A DNA stretch of 64,000 bases from Ohessyouella blattaphilus (GCF_024721265.1 NZ_JAMXOC010000002.1:1-64000); one strand, 5' to 3'. Positions 43,294 through 54,170 are shown, counted from the stretch's first letter. The notes: generated by a model from the sequence alone, not told the origin. Numbers and translations: made by a program.

Positions 43294-45378
43294 ATGTATA
43301 AAAAATTTGAAATGGAGCTTGCTGGTCGCCCGCTGAGAGTGGACGTCGGCAGAGTAGGAAAACAGGCAAACGGTGCGGTCTTAATGCACTATGGTGACAC
43401 CGTGGTATTATCAACGGCAACGGCTTCAGAAAAGCCACGTGAAGGAATCGATTTCTTTCCTTTAAGTGTCGAGTATAACGAGCGTCTATACTCGGTTGGT
43501 AAAATCCCCGGAGGATTTCAAAAACGTGAAGGAAAGGCTTCGGAGAAAGCCGTTCTTACGGACCGAGTAATTGACCGACCAATGCGTCCTTTATTTCCGA
43601 AAGATTATCGCAACGATGTAACTCTAGAGAGTTTAGTAATGAGTGTGGATCAGGACTGCTCACCAGAGCTTACCGCTATGCTTGGTTCGGCAATCGCCAC
43701 GAGCATTTCCGATATTCCTTTTGATGGTCCGATTGCGACGACGCAAGTAGGTCTTGTGGACGATGAATTCGTCTTCAACCCAACGGCTGAGCAAAAGGCG
43801 AACTCCGATATGGAGCTCACCGTAGCTTCCACAAAGGAAAAAGTCATTATGATCGAAGCGGGAGCGAATGAAGTTCCTGAGGATAAGATGATTGAAGCTA
43901 TCTACGCCGCTCACGCTATGAACGGTACGGTGATTGACTTTATCGACACCATCGTGGCTGAGTGTGGAAAGCCAAAGCATGCTTACGAAAGCTGTGAAAT
44001 TCCGGCTGAGCTTTTTGCCGAAATCAAGAAAATCGTTCCAGAAGAAGAGATGGAAGTTGCTGTTTTCACAGACGAGAAGCAAGTGCGTGAAGAGAATATT
44101 CGGAGTATTAAAGACCGCCTACAAGAGGCTTTTGCCGAGAACGAAGAATGGTTAAAAGTGCTTGATGAGGCTGTTTACCAATACCAGAAGAAGACGGTAC
44201 GTAAGATGATCTTAAAGGATCATAAGCGTCCAGATGGTCGTCAGATTGATGAGATTAGACCATTAGCAGCAGAGACCGATTTATTACCACGGGTTCACGG
44301 TTCAGCGATGTTTACGAGAGGACAGACCCAAATCTGTACCGTAACGACGCTAGCACCTTTATCAGAGGCTCAAAGATTAGATGGTCTTGATGAAGCAGAG
44401 ACTTCTAAGCGCTATATGCATCAGTACAATTTTCCATCTTATTCAGTTGGTGAGACGAGACCTTCAAGAGGTCCGGGACGTCGGGAAATCGGTCACGGTG
44501 CCCTTGCGGAAAAAGCGATTATACCTGTGCTTCCTAGCGAGAGTGAGTTCCCTTATGCTATTCGGGCAGTATCGGAGACCTTTGAGTCTAACGGTTCCAC
44601 TTCTCAAGCGTCTGTATGCGCTTCCTCGATGTCATTAATGGCTTCAGGAGTACCGATTAAGTCAGCTGTTGCCGGAATCTCTGCCGGGCTGGTAACCGGT
44701 GAGACAGAAAACGACTACATCGTTTTAACGGATATCCAAGGATTAGAAGATTTCTTTGGCGACATGGACTTTAAGGTAGCCGGTACCCATAAAGGTATTA
44801 CGGCTATTCAGATGGATATTAAGATTCACGGCTTGACCAGACCGATTGTGGAAGAGGCCATTAGAAACACGAAAAAGGCTCGTACCTTTATCTTAGATGA
44901 AGTTATGAACAAATGTATTGCCGAGCCACGCCCAGAGGTTGGCCAGTACGCACCGAAGATTATTCAAATGGAGATTGATCCGGCGAAAATCGGCGAAGTG
45001 GTTGGACAACGAGGTAAGACCATCAACACCTTAATTGAACGTTGTGAGGTTAAGATTGATATTAATGACGAAGGTCGTGTTTCTATCTGTGGTGTCAATA
45101 AGGAAGATATGGAAGAAGCAAAACGCTTGATTTCCATTATCGTAACGGATTATGAAGCAGGTCAGGTTCTTGAAGGAACAGTGGTTAGTATTAAAGACTT
45201 TGGTGCTTTTATCGAGTTTGCTCCAGGTAAAGAGGGAATGGTTCACATCTCGAAGATTTCCAAAGAGCGTATCGATAAAGTAGAAGATGTCTTAACTTTA
45301 GGAGATCACGTTAAAGTGGTTTGCCTTGGAAAAGATAAGATGGGCAGAATGTCTTTCAGCATTAAAGACGTAAAATAA
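43294..45378 (+). CDS. pnp: Polyribonucleotide nucleotidyltransferase (PNPase)
   Basis: 694 residues, standard length. Two RNase PH domains (GAVLMHYGDTVVLSTATAS; HGSAMFTRGQTQICTVTTL), the central helical linker, KH domain (IGEVVGQRGKTINTLIERCEVKIDI) and S1 domain (GTVVSIKDFGAFIEFAPGKEGMVHISKIS). Phosphorolytic 3'-5' exonuclease of mRNA decay. RBS AAAGGAG. Its leader hairpin suggests autoregulation. Terminator follows. Confidence 0.97.
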   Translation: MYKKFEMELAGRPLRVDVGRVGKQANGAVLMHYGDTVVLSTATASEKPREGIDFFPLSVEYNERLYSVGKIPGGFQKREGKASEKAVLTDRVIDRPMRPLFPKDYRNDVTLESLVMSVDQDCSPELTAMLGSAIATSISDIPFDGPIATTQVGLVDDEFVFNPTAEQKANSDMELTVASTKEKVIMIEAGANEVPEDKMIEAIYAAHAMNGTVIDFIDTIVAECGKPKHAYESCEIPAELFAEIKKIVPEEEMEVAVFTDEKQVREENIRSIKDRLQEAFAENEEWLKVLDEAVYQYQKKTVRKMILKDHKRPDGRQIDEIRPLAAETDLLPRVHGSAMFTRGQTQICTVTTLAPLSEAQRLDGLDEAETSKRYMHQYNFPSYSVGETRPSRGPGRREIGHGALAEKAIIPVLPSESEFPYAIRAVSETFESNGSTSQASVCASSMSLMASGVPIKSAVAGISAGLVTGETENDYIVLTDIQGLEDFFGDMDFKVAGTHKGITAIQMDIKIHGLTRPIVEEAIRNTKKARTFILDEVMNKCIAEPRPEVGQYAPKIIQMEIDPAKIGEVVGQRGKTINTLIERCEVKIDINDEGRVSICGVNKEDMEEAKRLISIIVTDYEAGQVLEGTVVSIKDFGAFIEFAPGKEGMVHISKISKERIDKVEDVLTLGDHVKVVCLGKDKMGRMSFSIKDVK

Positions 45379-45395
45379 AGGGAATATGAAAAGTT

Positions 45396-45446
45396 AAAAA
45401 GAACAGCCAAGTATGCGAAACCGCTTTACTTGACTGTTCTTTTTTG
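45396..45446. terminator. Bidirectional terminator, pnp/activase
   Basis: AAAAAGAACAG pairs with CTGTTCTTTTTT, with an inner CAAGTA / TACTTG stem. Confidence 0.85.
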
Positions 45447-45471
45447 TACGCCTAGTGGCGCCCATTATAAC

Positions 45472-48400
45472 TTATGAATACTCTGCTTCTAAGTGCTTAT
45501 TAGCAGTGGAAAGCATTAGTTTAATGCGGTTAAGCTGGTTAACCTCGCTAGCACCTGGGTCAAAGTCGATAGCGACTACATTTGAGAGAGGATGCAAGCG
45601 TCTAAGCTCTTTGATAACGCCTTTGCCGACGATGTGATTTGGTAAGCAGGCAAAGGGCTGAGTGCAGACGATATTCGGCACACCGCTTTCGATTAGCTCT
45701 AACATTTCTCCTGTCAGGAACCAACCTTCCCCTGTTTGATTGCCGATGGAGACGATATCCTCTGCCATCTTCGCCAGGTGTTCGACCTTCGCCGGCGGCG
45801 TAAAGTGCTTACTTGCCGCCAGCGCTTTAGAGGCCGGAGAACGCAGCCATTCTAGGGCGCTTATGCCGATATTTGCACTGATCGCTTTCATCTTTTTGAA
45901 ACCGAGATGGCTTACTTTATAGTTTTGGTTATAGAAGCTATATATAAAGAAGTCGATCAAATCAGGGCATACGGCTTCGGCGCCTTCTTTTTCTAAGAGC
46001 TCCACCAGATGGTTATTGGCAGCCGGCAAGAATTTTACTAAAATTTCACCGACGATACCCACCTTTGGTTTGACCTGATCAGTAATGGGAAGGGCGTCGA
46101 AAGCTTCGACGATTTCCCGGCAGAGTTTAGAGAACTCTCTTCTTGAGGGGTAGCGTTTTTTAATAAAGGCAATACATTTTCCTTCTAACTCTTGGTGCAG
46201 TTTATTGGCAGAACCAGCTTCTTGCTCATAGGGTCGCATCCGGTAAAGGCATTTCATAAAAACATCACCTAAGATAGCGGCATAGACTGCCCGTATTCCT
46301 AGCATAGGCGTAATCTTAAAGCCGGGGTTTTTCTCAAGACCGCTTAAGTTCACAGAGATTACTGGAATATGCTCGTAGCCGGCTTTTTTTAGCGCCCGGC
46401 GAATGAAACCGATATAGTTAGAGGCTCGGCAACCGCCACCGGTCTGGCTGATGACAACCGCAATGTGTTCGGTATCGTATTCACCGGAGAGAATAGCTTC
46501 CATTATTTGTCCGACTACCATTAGCGATGGGTAGCAGGCGTCATTATTTACATATTTAAGGCCAACGTCTACCGCTTGCTTATTATCATTAGGCAGTACT
46601 ACTAGGTTGTAACCACTAGAGGTAAAGGCTGGTTCTAATAAGTTAAAGTGAATCGGTGACATTTGGGGGCAGAGAATCGTATAATTCTTTTTCATTTCCT
46701 TAGTAAAAGGAATTTTTGTAATGGCAGAACTATGAATTTCTCGTTTCTCTTTGCGCTTATCCCGTACTTTGATGGCAGCTAGGAGTGAACGCACGCGAAT
46801 CCTGGCAGCACCTAAGTTATTAACCTCATCAATTTTAAGAGAGGTGTAGATCTTGTCGGAGCCGATGAGGATATCAGACACCTCATCGGTAGTAACGGCA
46901 TCGAGACCACAGCCAAAGGAGTTGAGCTGGATTAAATCCAGATTTTCCTTTTGCTTCACATAATTAGCGGCAGCGTAGAGTCTCGAGTGGTACATCCACT
47001 GATCCATGACGTTTAAAGGACGCTCTACGTTTGCCAAGTGAGAGACACTGTCTTCTGTTAAGACGGCGATGTCGTAGTCGTTAATCAGCTCTGGGATACC
47101 GTGGTTAATCTCGGGGTCGATATGATAAGGACGACCGGCTAAGACGATACCGCGGTAGCCGTTTTCGTCTAAGTATTTAACGGTTTCTTCGCCTTTTCTG
47201 CGCATCTTTTCCCGGGCGTTTTCCAGTTCCTTAAAGCCAAGGTGTACAGCTGCCTTTACAGCACTAGCAGGAAGATTATAGGAAGCGCCTAGTTCGGTTA
47301 CTAACCTAGAAGATAACGTTTGTTCGTCTTTAAAGGACATAAAAGGCGCCATAAAATTCACTTCACCGTTAATAATCGCATCGATATTATTCTTAATATT
47401 CTCCGGATAGGAGGTGACGATGGGGCAGTTGTAGTGATTCTGCGCCTCAGGGAACTCGTTACGCTCATAAGGAATACAAGGATACCAGATATCACGAATG
47501 CCATTATTAATCAGCCATTGGACATGCCCATGGGCCAATTTAGCCGGGTAACACTCACTTTCGCTAGGGATGGATTCGATTCCCAGTTCGTATATTTTTC
47601 GCGTTGAGAGAGGGCTTAAGACTACCCGGAATCCTAGCTTCGTAAAGAATGTATGCCAAAATGGATAATTCTCATACATGTTCATAACGCGAGGGATACC
47701 AATGGTTCCCATAGTGGCTTCTGCTTCCGAAAGCGCCGGATAATCAAAGTAACACTTAAGCTTATATTCAAAGAGATTAGGGAGCTTGTTCTCTCGCTTT
47801 TCTTTACCCAGTCCCCGCTCGCAGCGATTCCCAGTGATGAATTTGCGACCGCCGCTAAAGTGGTTGATGGTGAGGCGACAAGTATTGGTACACTTGCGAC
47901 ATTTGGTCATAGTGGTTTTGTATTCCAAATTCTCGATTTCGCCAATGGGAAGCATGGTGGTTGCCATACCGTCTTCGTAGCGCTCTCTAGCGATTAACGC
48001 CGCGCCAAAAGCCCCCATAATACCAGCAATATCAGGGCGAACGGCGTGACAATTGGCGATTTTTTCAAAGCTTCTAAGAACGGCGGTATTATAAAAGGTT
48101 CCGCCCTGTACTACAATATGCTTACCTAGTTCAGAAGCATCGGAGACCTTGATTACTTTAAATAGAGCATTTTTGACCACGGAGTAAGCCAGCCCCGCGG
48201 AAATATCAGAAACCTCCGCACCTTCTTTTTGGGCTTGTTTTACTTTTGAGTTCATAAAAACGGTACATCTGGTGCCTAGATCGATGGGATTTTTGGCAAA
48301 CAGCGCTTCGTGGGCGAAGTCCTTTACTTCAAAGTTAAGAGATTTAGCAAAGGTTTCGATAAAGGAACCGCAGCCAGAGGAGCAAGCTTCATTAAGCTGA

Positions 48401-49719
48401 ACGCTATCGACCGTTTGGTTGCGAATTTTGATGCATTTCATATCTTGACCGCCAATATCGATAATGCAGTCCACATTCGGCTCGAAGAAAGAGGCAGCGT
48501 AGTAGTGAGAGACCGTCTCCACTTCCCCTTCATCTAAAAGTAGGGCTGCCTTAATAAGCGCTTCCCCGTAGCCGGTTGAGCAGGAGCGGACAATTTCCAC
48601 CCCCTCCGGTATCTGAGAGTAGATCTCGCGAATAGCGGTGATGGTCGTACCAAGAGGATTTCCCTCGTTGTTGCGATAAAAAGAGTAGAGAAGAGTTCCA
48701 TCTTCACCGACTAAAGCCGCTTTTGTCGTGGTTGAACCAGCATCGATTCCTAGGAAAGCTTTGCCTTGATAGGAAGATAAATCTTTCATAGGGACTTGGT
48801 GCTTACGGTGACGGTCTTCAAACTCCTGGTAATCCTTTTCGGTAGCAAAAAGAGGCTCTAAGCGCTCCACCTCAAACTCCATTTTTATTTTGCCCAGTAG
48901 TTTGTTTTGCATCTCGGCTAAGGAGATAACCGTGGTCTGATCTGAGTTAAGGGCAGAGCCAATAGCGGCAAATAAATGGGAGTGATAAGGAGCGATCGTA
49001 TGCTCGTCATCTAGCTCTAGGGTGCGGATAAAGGCTTCTTTTAATTGATCGAGGAAGTGGAGTGGCCCCCCGAGAAAGGCAACGTGACCTCTGATCGGCT
49101 TACCACAGGCAAGACCGGAAATAGTCTGGTTAACAACCGCTTGAAAAATAGAGGCGGCTAAGTCTTCTTTGGCAGCCCCTTCATTGATTAGAGGCTGAAT
49201 GTCAGATTTGGCAAACACGCCACACCGGGCAGCAATCGAATAGAGAGCTTTATAATCTTTGGCGTACTCATTTAGGCCAGCGGCATCGGTCTGTAAAAGA
49301 GAGGCCATTTGGTCAATAAAAGAGCCTGTACCACCGGCACAAACACCATTCATTCGCTGCTCCACATTACCACCTTCAAAATAGATTATTTTCGCATCTT
49401 CACCACCTAGCTCAATGGCTACATCCGTTTGGGGGGCATAGTCAGAGAGGGCGGTAGAGACGGCAACTACCTCCTGAACGAAGGGGACTTCTAAGTGCTT
49501 TGCTAGGGTTAGCCCACCAGAACCAGTGATGACCGGTGAGACTGCCCGAGGACCCAGTTTATAGATGGCCCGTCCGAGTAAATCAGAGAGGGTTTCTTGA
49601 ATATTGGCAAAGTGGCGTTCGTAGTCGGAAAAGATCATTTCCTTATCTTCGTTAAGAATGGCAATCTTTACCGTGGTCGAGCCAATATCAATTCCTAGTG
49701 TATAGTTCCTTTTATTCAT
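45472..49719 (-). CDS. Giant 2-hydroxyacyl-CoA dehydratase-type activase (fused)
   Basis: 1415 residues. Two ASKHA ATPase domains of the BadF/BadG/HgdC type in tandem: [13 protein letters not shown] (about 8-270) with C127 ([11 protein letters not shown]) and C166 ([11 protein letters not shown]) as [4Fe-4S] ligands, and [15 protein letters not shown] (about 320-580) with CSSGCGSF and [12 protein letters not shown]. Next is a DUF2229 region with [10 protein letters not shown]...GNRCERG (about 640-900), then an HgdB-like C-terminal part ([52 protein letters not shown]). Such proteins are common in clostridia; by homology they use ATP to drive low-potential electron transfer, but the acceptor enzyme is not known. 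Own promoter. Confidence 0.88.
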   Translation of the reverse strand: MNKRNYTLGIDIGSTTVKIAILNEDKEMIFSDYERHFANIQETLSDLLGRAIYKLGPRAVSPVITGSGGLTLAKHLEVPFVQEVVAVSTALSDYAPQTDVAIELGGEDAKIIYFEGGNVEQRMNGVCAGGTGSFIDQMASLLQTDAAGLNEYAKDYKALYSIAARCGVFAKSDIQPLINEGAAKEDLAASIFQAVVNQTISGLACGKPIRGHVAFLGGPLHFLDQLKEAFIRTLELDDEHTIAPYHSHLFAAIGSALNSDQTTVISLAEMQNKLLGKIKMEFEVERLEPLFATEKDYQEFEDRHRKHQVPMKDLSSYQGKAFLGIDAGSTTTKAALVGEDGTLLYSFYRNNEGNPLGTTITAIREIYSQIPEGVEIVRSCSTGYGEALIKAALLLDEGEVETVSHYYAASFFEPNVDCIIDIGGQDMKCIKIRNQTVDSVQLNEACSSGCGSFIETFAKSLNFEVKDFAHEALFAKNPIDLGTRCTVFMNSKVKQAQKEGAEVSDISAGLAYSVVKNALFKVIKVSDASELGKHIVVQGGTFYNTAVLRSFEKIANCHAVRPDIAGIMGAFGAALIARERYEDGMATTMLPIGEIENLEYKTTMTKCRKCTNTCRLTINHFSGGRKFITGNRCERGLGKEKRENKLPNLFEYKLKCYFDYPALSEAEATMGTIGIPRVMNMYENYPFWHTFFTKLGFRVVLSPLSTRKIYELGIESIPSESECYPAKLAHGHVQWLINNGIRDIWYPCIPYERNEFPEAQNHYNCPIVTSYPENIKNNIDAIINGEVNFMAPFMSFKDEQTLSSRLVTELGASYNLPASAVKAAVHLGFKELENAREKMRRKGEETVKYLDENGYRGIVLAGRPYHIDPEINHGIPELINDYDIAVLTEDSVSHLANVERPLNVMDQWMYHSRLYAAANYVKQKENLDLIQLNSFGCGLDAVTTDEVSDILIGSDKIYTSLKIDEVNNLGAARIRVRSLLAAIKVRDKRKEKREIHSSAITKIPFTKEMKKNYTILCPQMSPIHFNLLEPAFTSSGYNLVVLPNDNKQAVDVGLKYVNNDACYPSLMVVGQIMEAILSGEYDTEHIAVVISQTGGGCRASNYIGFIRRALKKAGYEHIPVISVNLSGLEKNPGFKITPMLGIRAVYAAILGDVFMKCLYRMRPYEQEAGSANKLHQELEGKCIAFIKKRYPSRREFSKLCREIVEAFDALPITDQVKPKVGIVGEILVKFLPAANNHLVELLEKEGAEAVCPDLIDFFIYSFYNQNYKVSHLGFKKMKAISANIGISALEWLRSPASKALAASKHFTPPAKVEHLAKMAEDIVSIGNQTGEGWFLTGEMLELIESGVPNIVCTQPFACLPNHIVGKGVIKELRRLHPLSNVVAIDFDPGASEVNQLNRIKLMLSTANKHLEAEYS

Positions 49720-49784
49720 TAAAAAACTCCTTTTATTTTAAACAGTTACTTCATATAAATATGTATTTTGCTACAACTTTACAT

Positions 49785-49813
49785 ATTATACATTAGATTA
49801 AAGTAAAACACAA
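49785..49813 (-). promoter_or_regulatory. Promoter of the giant activase
   Basis: On the minus strand: TTGTGT (49813-49808), 17-bp spacer, TATAAT (49790-49785). Confidence 0.6.
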
Positions 49814-49825
49814 ATTGTAATTGAT

Positions 49826-49854
49826 TTGACAAAGAGAGCCTCTCGTTGTAGTAT
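49826..49854 (+). promoter_or_regulatory. Promoter of the rhomboid-like gene
   Basis: TTGACA (49826-49831), 17-bp spacer, TAGTAT (49849-49854). Confidence 0.72.
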
Positions 49855-49883
49855 TCTAGGGTAAGAATGAAGAGGAGATGCGA

Positions 49884-50762
49884 ATGAATTGGTTAGATAA
49901 ATTAGAAAAAAAATTTGGTCGTTATGCGATTACCAACCTAATGCTTTATATCGTTATCATCTACGGGGTTGGCTTTCTTTTGCACATGTTGAATCCAGAG
50001 TTTTATTTTCAGTGGTTAGCTCTAGATCCAGCCATGATTTTGAAGGGACAGGTTTGGCGCCTCGTAACCTTTATCTTTATGCCGCCAGCCTATAGTTTGT
50101 TTTGGATATTACTGTCTCTTTATATGGCGTACTTTATTGGACGTAGTATTGAGTCTGCTTGGGGAGCTTTTCGCTTTAATCTCTATTATTTTTCGGGAAT
50201 GTTATTCACCGTTATCGCGGCCTTTATTATGTATTTTATAACGGGCACAGGGATCTATAGTGTCGGCTTTGGCACCACTTATATTTCTATGTCGCTTTTT
50301 TTAGTGTTTGCTTCTCTTTATCCAGAGACCCAGTTTTTACTGTTTTTCGTCATTCCCGTAAAGGTCAAGTGGCTAGCACTTCTTGACGCAGCTTATCTTG
50401 GGTGGGCGATTTTGCAGGCTTTTTTGCCGGCTTACGGTGGCGGAATAAATGGAGTCTATTACCGAGGACAAGCCTTAGCTGTAGTGGTTTCGCTACTTAA
50501 CTTTATTATCTACTTTTTAAGCTCACGTAAGAATAGCCGCTTCCGGCCAAGCCAGATAAAAAGAAAAGTAAATTATAAAAACAAAATTAATCAAGCGGTC
50601 CGGGAGCGTAAGACCTACGAAGGCGGGGCCAAGCACAAATGTGCTGTTTGTGGGCAAACGGAGCTTGATAATCCGAACCTAGAATTTAGGTACTGTTCAA
50701 AGTGCCATGGCAATTATGAGTATTGCCAAGAGCATTTATTTACACATAAACACGTTGAATAA
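49884..50762 (+). CDS. Rhomboid-like membrane protein (pseudoprotease) with C-terminal zinc ribbon
   Basis: 292 residues from the ATG at 49884 (GAGGAG 5-6 bp; the ATG at 49878 touches the RBS). About six TM helices in rhomboid order, with the L1 loop NPEFYFQWLAL...GQVWRLVTFIF. The catalytic GxSG serine motif is replaced by GFGTTY and no catalytic His is seen in the last TM helix (GQALAVVVSLL), so it should not be a protease. A basic linker leads to a cytoplasmic zinc ribbon CAVCG...CSKCHGNYEYCQEH. It may be a chaperone or adaptor like derlins/iRhoms. pyk follows 13 bp downstream. Confidence 0.75.
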   Translation: MNWLDKLEKKFGRYAITNLMLYIVIIYGVGFLLHMLNPEFYFQWLALDPAMILKGQVWRLVTFIFMPPAYSLFWILLSLYMAYFIGRSIESAWGAFRFNLYYFSGMLFTVIAAFIMYFITGTGIYSVGFGTTYISMSLFLVFASLYPETQFLLFFVIPVKVKWLALLDAAYLGWAILQAFLPAYGGGINGVYYRGQALAVVVSLLNFIIYFLSSRKNSRFRPSQIKRKVNYKNKINQAVRERKTYEGGAKHKCAVCGQTELDNPNLEFRYCSKCHGNYEYCQEHLFTHKHVE

Positions 50763-50775
50763 GAAAGGAATACGA

Positions 50776-52212
50776 ATGAAGAAGACAAAAATTATCTGTA
50801 CCATGGGACCCAACACAAATGATCCTGAGCTGATGCGCTCCTTAGTAAAAAAAGGAATGGATATTGCTCGTTTTAACTTTTCTCACGGCGATCATGAAGA
50901 GCAAAAAGGTCGCATGGATATGCTGAAGCAAATTCGCGAAGAAGAAGGTAAACCAACGGCTATTTTGCTTGATACAAAGGGACCGGAGATTCGTACAGGA
51001 CTCTTAAAAGACGGGAAGAAAGTTCAACTAGAGACAGGTAAGAAATTCGTATTGACGACCGATGAGGTAGAGGGTACGAGTGAGAAAGTCAGCATTTCCT
51101 ATAAAGGTTTGAAAGATGACGTATCCAAAGGTAGCGTGATTTTAATTGATGACGGTTTGATCGGTTTAAAGGTTACCGGTGTGGAGAAAAACGATATTAA
51201 CTGTACCATTACCAATGGTGGTGAGCTCGGTGAGCGAAAAGGCGTTAACGTGCCAAACGTGCCGGTCAGATTACCAGCCATTACGGAGAAGGATAAAGAT
51301 GATATTAAATTCGGCGTTTCTCAAGATATCGATTTTATTGCCGCTTCATTTGTTAGAAATGCCGAGTGTATCTTGGAAATCCGGGCGTTTTTAGCAGAGC
51401 TTGATGCACCGTATATTCCCATTGTCGCGAAAATTGAAAATATGGAAGGTATCAAAAACATCGACGAAATTATTCGTAGCGCCGATGCCATTATGGTTGC
51501 TAGAGGTGATTTGGGCGTAGAGATTCCCGCAGAGGATGTACCGTATATTCAAAAGAAGATTATTAGGAAGTGTAATGAAAACTACCGTCCGGTAATAACC
51601 GCTACCCAGATGCTAGATTCTATGATGCGTAACCCACGCCCGACAAGAGCAGAGGTAACAGACGTTGCAACAGCTGTGTATGATGGCACCGATGCGGTTA
51701 TGCTTTCCGGGGAAACAGCTCAGGGAAAATATCCCATCGAAGCGCTGAGAATGATGGTACATATCGTGGAGAGTACCGAAGCCCATATTGACTATGACGA
51801 TATTCTTAATAAGGCCAAAGATATGCACATGAAGAGTATCTCCAGTGCCATTGGTCACGCTTCCGTATCGACGGCTTATAATCTAAATGCAGCTTGTATT
51901 ATCACCCCGACCAATTCCGGGGCAACGGCGAGACTGGTTTCTAAGTTTAGGCCAGCTACAAGGGTCTTTGGCATCACGCCGAATGAACGAACCTTAAGAC
52001 GGATGCAGCTCTTCTGGGGCATTATCCCCATTAAGGGAATTGAATGTAAAAGTACAGAAGAACTTTGCAAAGCCAGTATTGATTTGATTGCAGCGAAAGG
52101 TCATCTAGAGACAGGGGATGTGGTGATTATCACAGCCGGAATCCCAGCAATCAATACCCGTATTAGCGAAGAGGGTGTAAGTAATACCATGAAAATAGCC
52201 GTTATTCAGTAA
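50776..52212 (+). CDS. pyk: Pyruvate kinase
   Basis: 478 residues from the ATG at 50776 (AAAGGA); the frame is open upstream into the rhomboid-like gene. Motifs: KIICTMGPNTNDPE, MDIARFNFSHGDHEEQ, LLDTKGPEIRTG, FIAASFVR, VAKIENMEGIKNIDEII, MVARGDLGVEI, VITATQMLDSMMRNPRPTRAEVTDVATAVYDGTDAVMLSGETAQGKYP. The C-terminal domain is the short type, without the PEP-utiliser extension of B. subtilis. Makes ATP in the last step of glycolysis. Its 3' end overlaps the converging araC-type gene by 11 bp. Confidence 0.97.
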   Translation: MKKTKIICTMGPNTNDPELMRSLVKKGMDIARFNFSHGDHEEQKGRMDMLKQIREEEGKPTAILLDTKGPEIRTGLLKDGKKVQLETGKKFVLTTDEVEGTSEKVSISYKGLKDDVSKGSVILIDDGLIGLKVTGVEKNDINCTITNGGELGERKGVNVPNVPVRLPAITEKDKDDIKFGVSQDIDFIAASFVRNAECILEIRAFLAELDAPYIPIVAKIENMEGIKNIDEIIRSADAIMVARGDLGVEIPAEDVPYIQKKIIRKCNENYRPVITATQMLDSMMRNPRPTRAEVTDVATAVYDGTDAVMLSGETAQGKYPIEALRMMVHIVESTEAHIDYDDILNKAKDMHMKSISSAIGHASVSTAYNLNAACIITPTNSGATARLVSKFRPATRVFGITPNERTLRRMQLFWGIIPIKGIECKSTEELCKASIDLIAAKGHLETGDVVIITAGIPAINTRISEEGVSNTMKIAVIQ

Positions 52213-53107
52213 GAGCAAGCAGAGAGTGCAGATACTCTGAAGGGGACATCCCCGTGATTGCTTTGAATTGCCGAGAAAAGTAATGAACAGAAGAATAGCC
52301 AAGGCTTTCCGCGATTTCGGTGAAGTTCTGTTCGGATTCCCGAATCATCTGCTTAGCAATATCTATTTTTAGGGCATGATAAAAGGCAATTACGCTTTTT
52401 CCCGTAGCCTTGGTAAAAAGTGTTTGCAAATGGCTTCGGCTAATCAAATTGTCCCCGCAGATTGTGGCAACCGTCAGGGTTTCCTGAAGATGTGCCTCGA
52501 AGTAGGCGATAATTCTCGTTAAGGTCTGTTGTTCACTAGAGGTGAGATTCTTTTCGAGAAAGTGTCCAGGAAGGCTGAGTTCTTTATTGCGCTTAGGGAC
52601 AGTATGGCGGCGAAGAAGCCGAATTAGAAATTCGCTTAAGTAATTTTTAATTAGTTGCTGGCTACCTAGAGGTGGATTATCTACAAAGGCCATGTTTTCC
52701 AGATAGGGGTCGTCTAAAGGACTGGCGAAGAGTTGTTTGGCAGTGATGATAAGCTCTGCTAGCAAGGCCCGTTCGCGGTCGTCGACCCGGAGAACTTTTT
52801 GACTGAGAAAATCCATAGTGGCGTCGGCACAGGCAAAAGAAATAACAACTAAATTAGGGGCAACAACACCGTTAGCTTCAATACTGTGAAACTCTCCGGG
52901 AGCGTGAAAAGCTACTTCACCGCGCTTCAAGGAGAGTTTTTTGTCGCCCATTCCCACATTTACTTCACCTTTATCTACGTAGGTGAATTCCCAAAAATCA
53001 TGACTTTCGCCTTTAAAAGAGAACGTTTTTATATATTCGAAATAGTGAATACTGTAGATTTTACCAAGAGTAATTACATTTTCAAAATCAAGCCCTAAAT
53101 ACGCCAT
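52202..53107 (-). CDS. AraC family transcriptional regulator (copy A)
   Basis: 301 residues from the ATG at 53107 (AAGGAGG). N-terminal cupin sensor domain (HYFEYIKTFSFKGESHDFWEF, FHAPGEFHSIEANG), C-terminal double HTH (TVATICGDNLISRSHLQTLFTKATGKSV; AESLGYSSVHYFSRQFKAITGMSPSEY). Likely sugar-responsive. A close paralogue lies at 55296-56228. Divergent from the nucleotidyltransferase/kinase pair; two GTGCAAA direct repeats sit in the gap. The 3' end overlaps pyk. Confidence 0.92.
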   Translation of the reverse strand: MAYLGLDFENVITLGKIYSIHYFEYIKTFSFKGESHDFWEFTYVDKGEVNVGMGDKKLSLKRGEVAFHAPGEFHSIEANGVVAPNLVVISFACADATMDFLSQKVLRVDDRERALLAELIITAKQLFASPLDDPYLENMAFVDNPPLGSQQLIKNYLSEFLIRLLRRHTVPKRNKELSLPGHFLEKNLTSSEQQTLTRIIAYFEAHLQETLTVATICGDNLISRSHLQTLFTKATGKSVIAFYHALKIDIAKQMIRESEQNFTEIAESLGYSSVHYFSRQFKAITGMSPSEYLHSLLALTE

Positions 53108-53156
53108 CAGACACCTCCTTAATAAGATAAGCATATTATAACAACAATAATGTAAA

Positions 53157-53185
53157 GTGCAAACAAAATTTGCTAATCGTGCAAA
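53157..53185. promoter_or_regulatory. Putative AraC-type direct repeat
   Basis: GTGCAAA occurs at 53157-53163 and 53179-53185, 22 bp apart (two helical turns) in the intergenic region between araC copy A and the nucleotidyltransferase; the spacing fits tandem AraC half-sites. Confidence 0.45.
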
Positions 53186-53264
53186 AAAGTGATGCTTTCG
53201 TCTAAAGAAATCTTTTCTTTCTTATACTAAAATACGAGCAAAGATAGAAAGGATGGTTGTATCG

Positions 53265-54170
53265 ATGAAGGAAAAACCAAGCTTATTAATAATGGCCGCC
53301 GGAATGGGAAGTCGTTACGGTGGACTTAAACAGATGGATCCTGTAGATGAGATGGGGCGAACGATTCTTGATTACTCACTCTTTGATGCCAGGAAGGCCG
53401 GTTTTGAACGGGTGATTTTCGTAATTAAGGAAGAGTTCGCCGAGGAATTCAAAGAGAAGATAGGGAAGCGGGTGCAAGCGCAGATGGAAGTGGTCTACGC
53501 TTATCAAGAGATAAGTAAGCTTTTACCTGGATACGATCTTCCTAAGGGACGGGTTAAGCCGTGGGGGACGGCTCATGCAGTTCTTTGCGCAAAGCCTTAT
53601 ATTACAGGTCCTATTGCCGTAATTAATGCTGATGATTATTACGGAGAAGAGGCTTTTACCCTAATCATGAATTTTTTAGCAAATACTCAGGATAATGAGA
53701 AGTATCGCTATGGAATGGTGGCCTATGAACTGAATAAGACGGTTACAGAGCACGGGTATGTTTCTCGGGGTGTCTGTCAAGTTGATAAACAGGGTCAGCT
53801 TGAAAGTGTGGTTGAGCGGACCCAAATAGAGGTTAAGGACGATAAAATCTGTTATCAAGAAAAGAATCAGTATTTCGAGTTGCCGAAAGACACCTTAGTG
53901 TCTATGAATTTTTGGGGGTTCTCCAAAAGCATCGTGGGTGAGATTCAGAAGGCATTTAAAGACTTCCTAGACTATCAAGTTCCTGAAAATCCTTTGAAGG
54001 CAGAATTCTTTTTGCCAACGGTGGTGAGTCGCTTGATTGCCGAAGAAAAGGCCAGCGTCCAGGTGTTGCAAACATCAGAACAGTGGTATGGGGTGACTTA
54101 TCACGAGGACAAAGAAAAAGTGGTAGAGGCACTAAGAGAATTAAGACAAAAGGGGAGGTATTCAGAGTGA
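53265..54170 (+). CDS. Sugar nucleotidyltransferase
   Basis: 301 residues from the ATG at 53265 (an ATG at 53253 is possible but touches the AAAGG). Nucleotide-binding signature LLIMAAGMGSRYGGLKQMDPV at the N-terminus, metal-binding VINADDYYGEEAF, then a left-handed C-terminal region. It should activate a sugar 1-phosphate to an NDP-sugar. Divergent from AraC copy A; the next gene, a kinase, starts inside its stop codon. Confidence 0.82.
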   Translation: MKEKPSLLIMAAGMGSRYGGLKQMDPVDEMGRTILDYSLFDARKAGFERVIFVIKEEFAEEFKEKIGKRVQAQMEVVYAYQEISKLLPGYDLPKGRVKPWGTAHAVLCAKPYITGPIAVINADDYYGEEAFTLIMNFLANTQDNEKYRYGMVAYELNKTVTEHGYVSRGVCQVDKQGQLESVVERTQIEVKDDKICYQEKNQYFELPKDTLVSMNFWGFSKSIVGEIQKAFKDFLDYQVPENPLKAEFFLPTVVSRLIAEEKASVQVLQTSEQWYGVTYHEDKEKVVEALRELRQKGRYSE

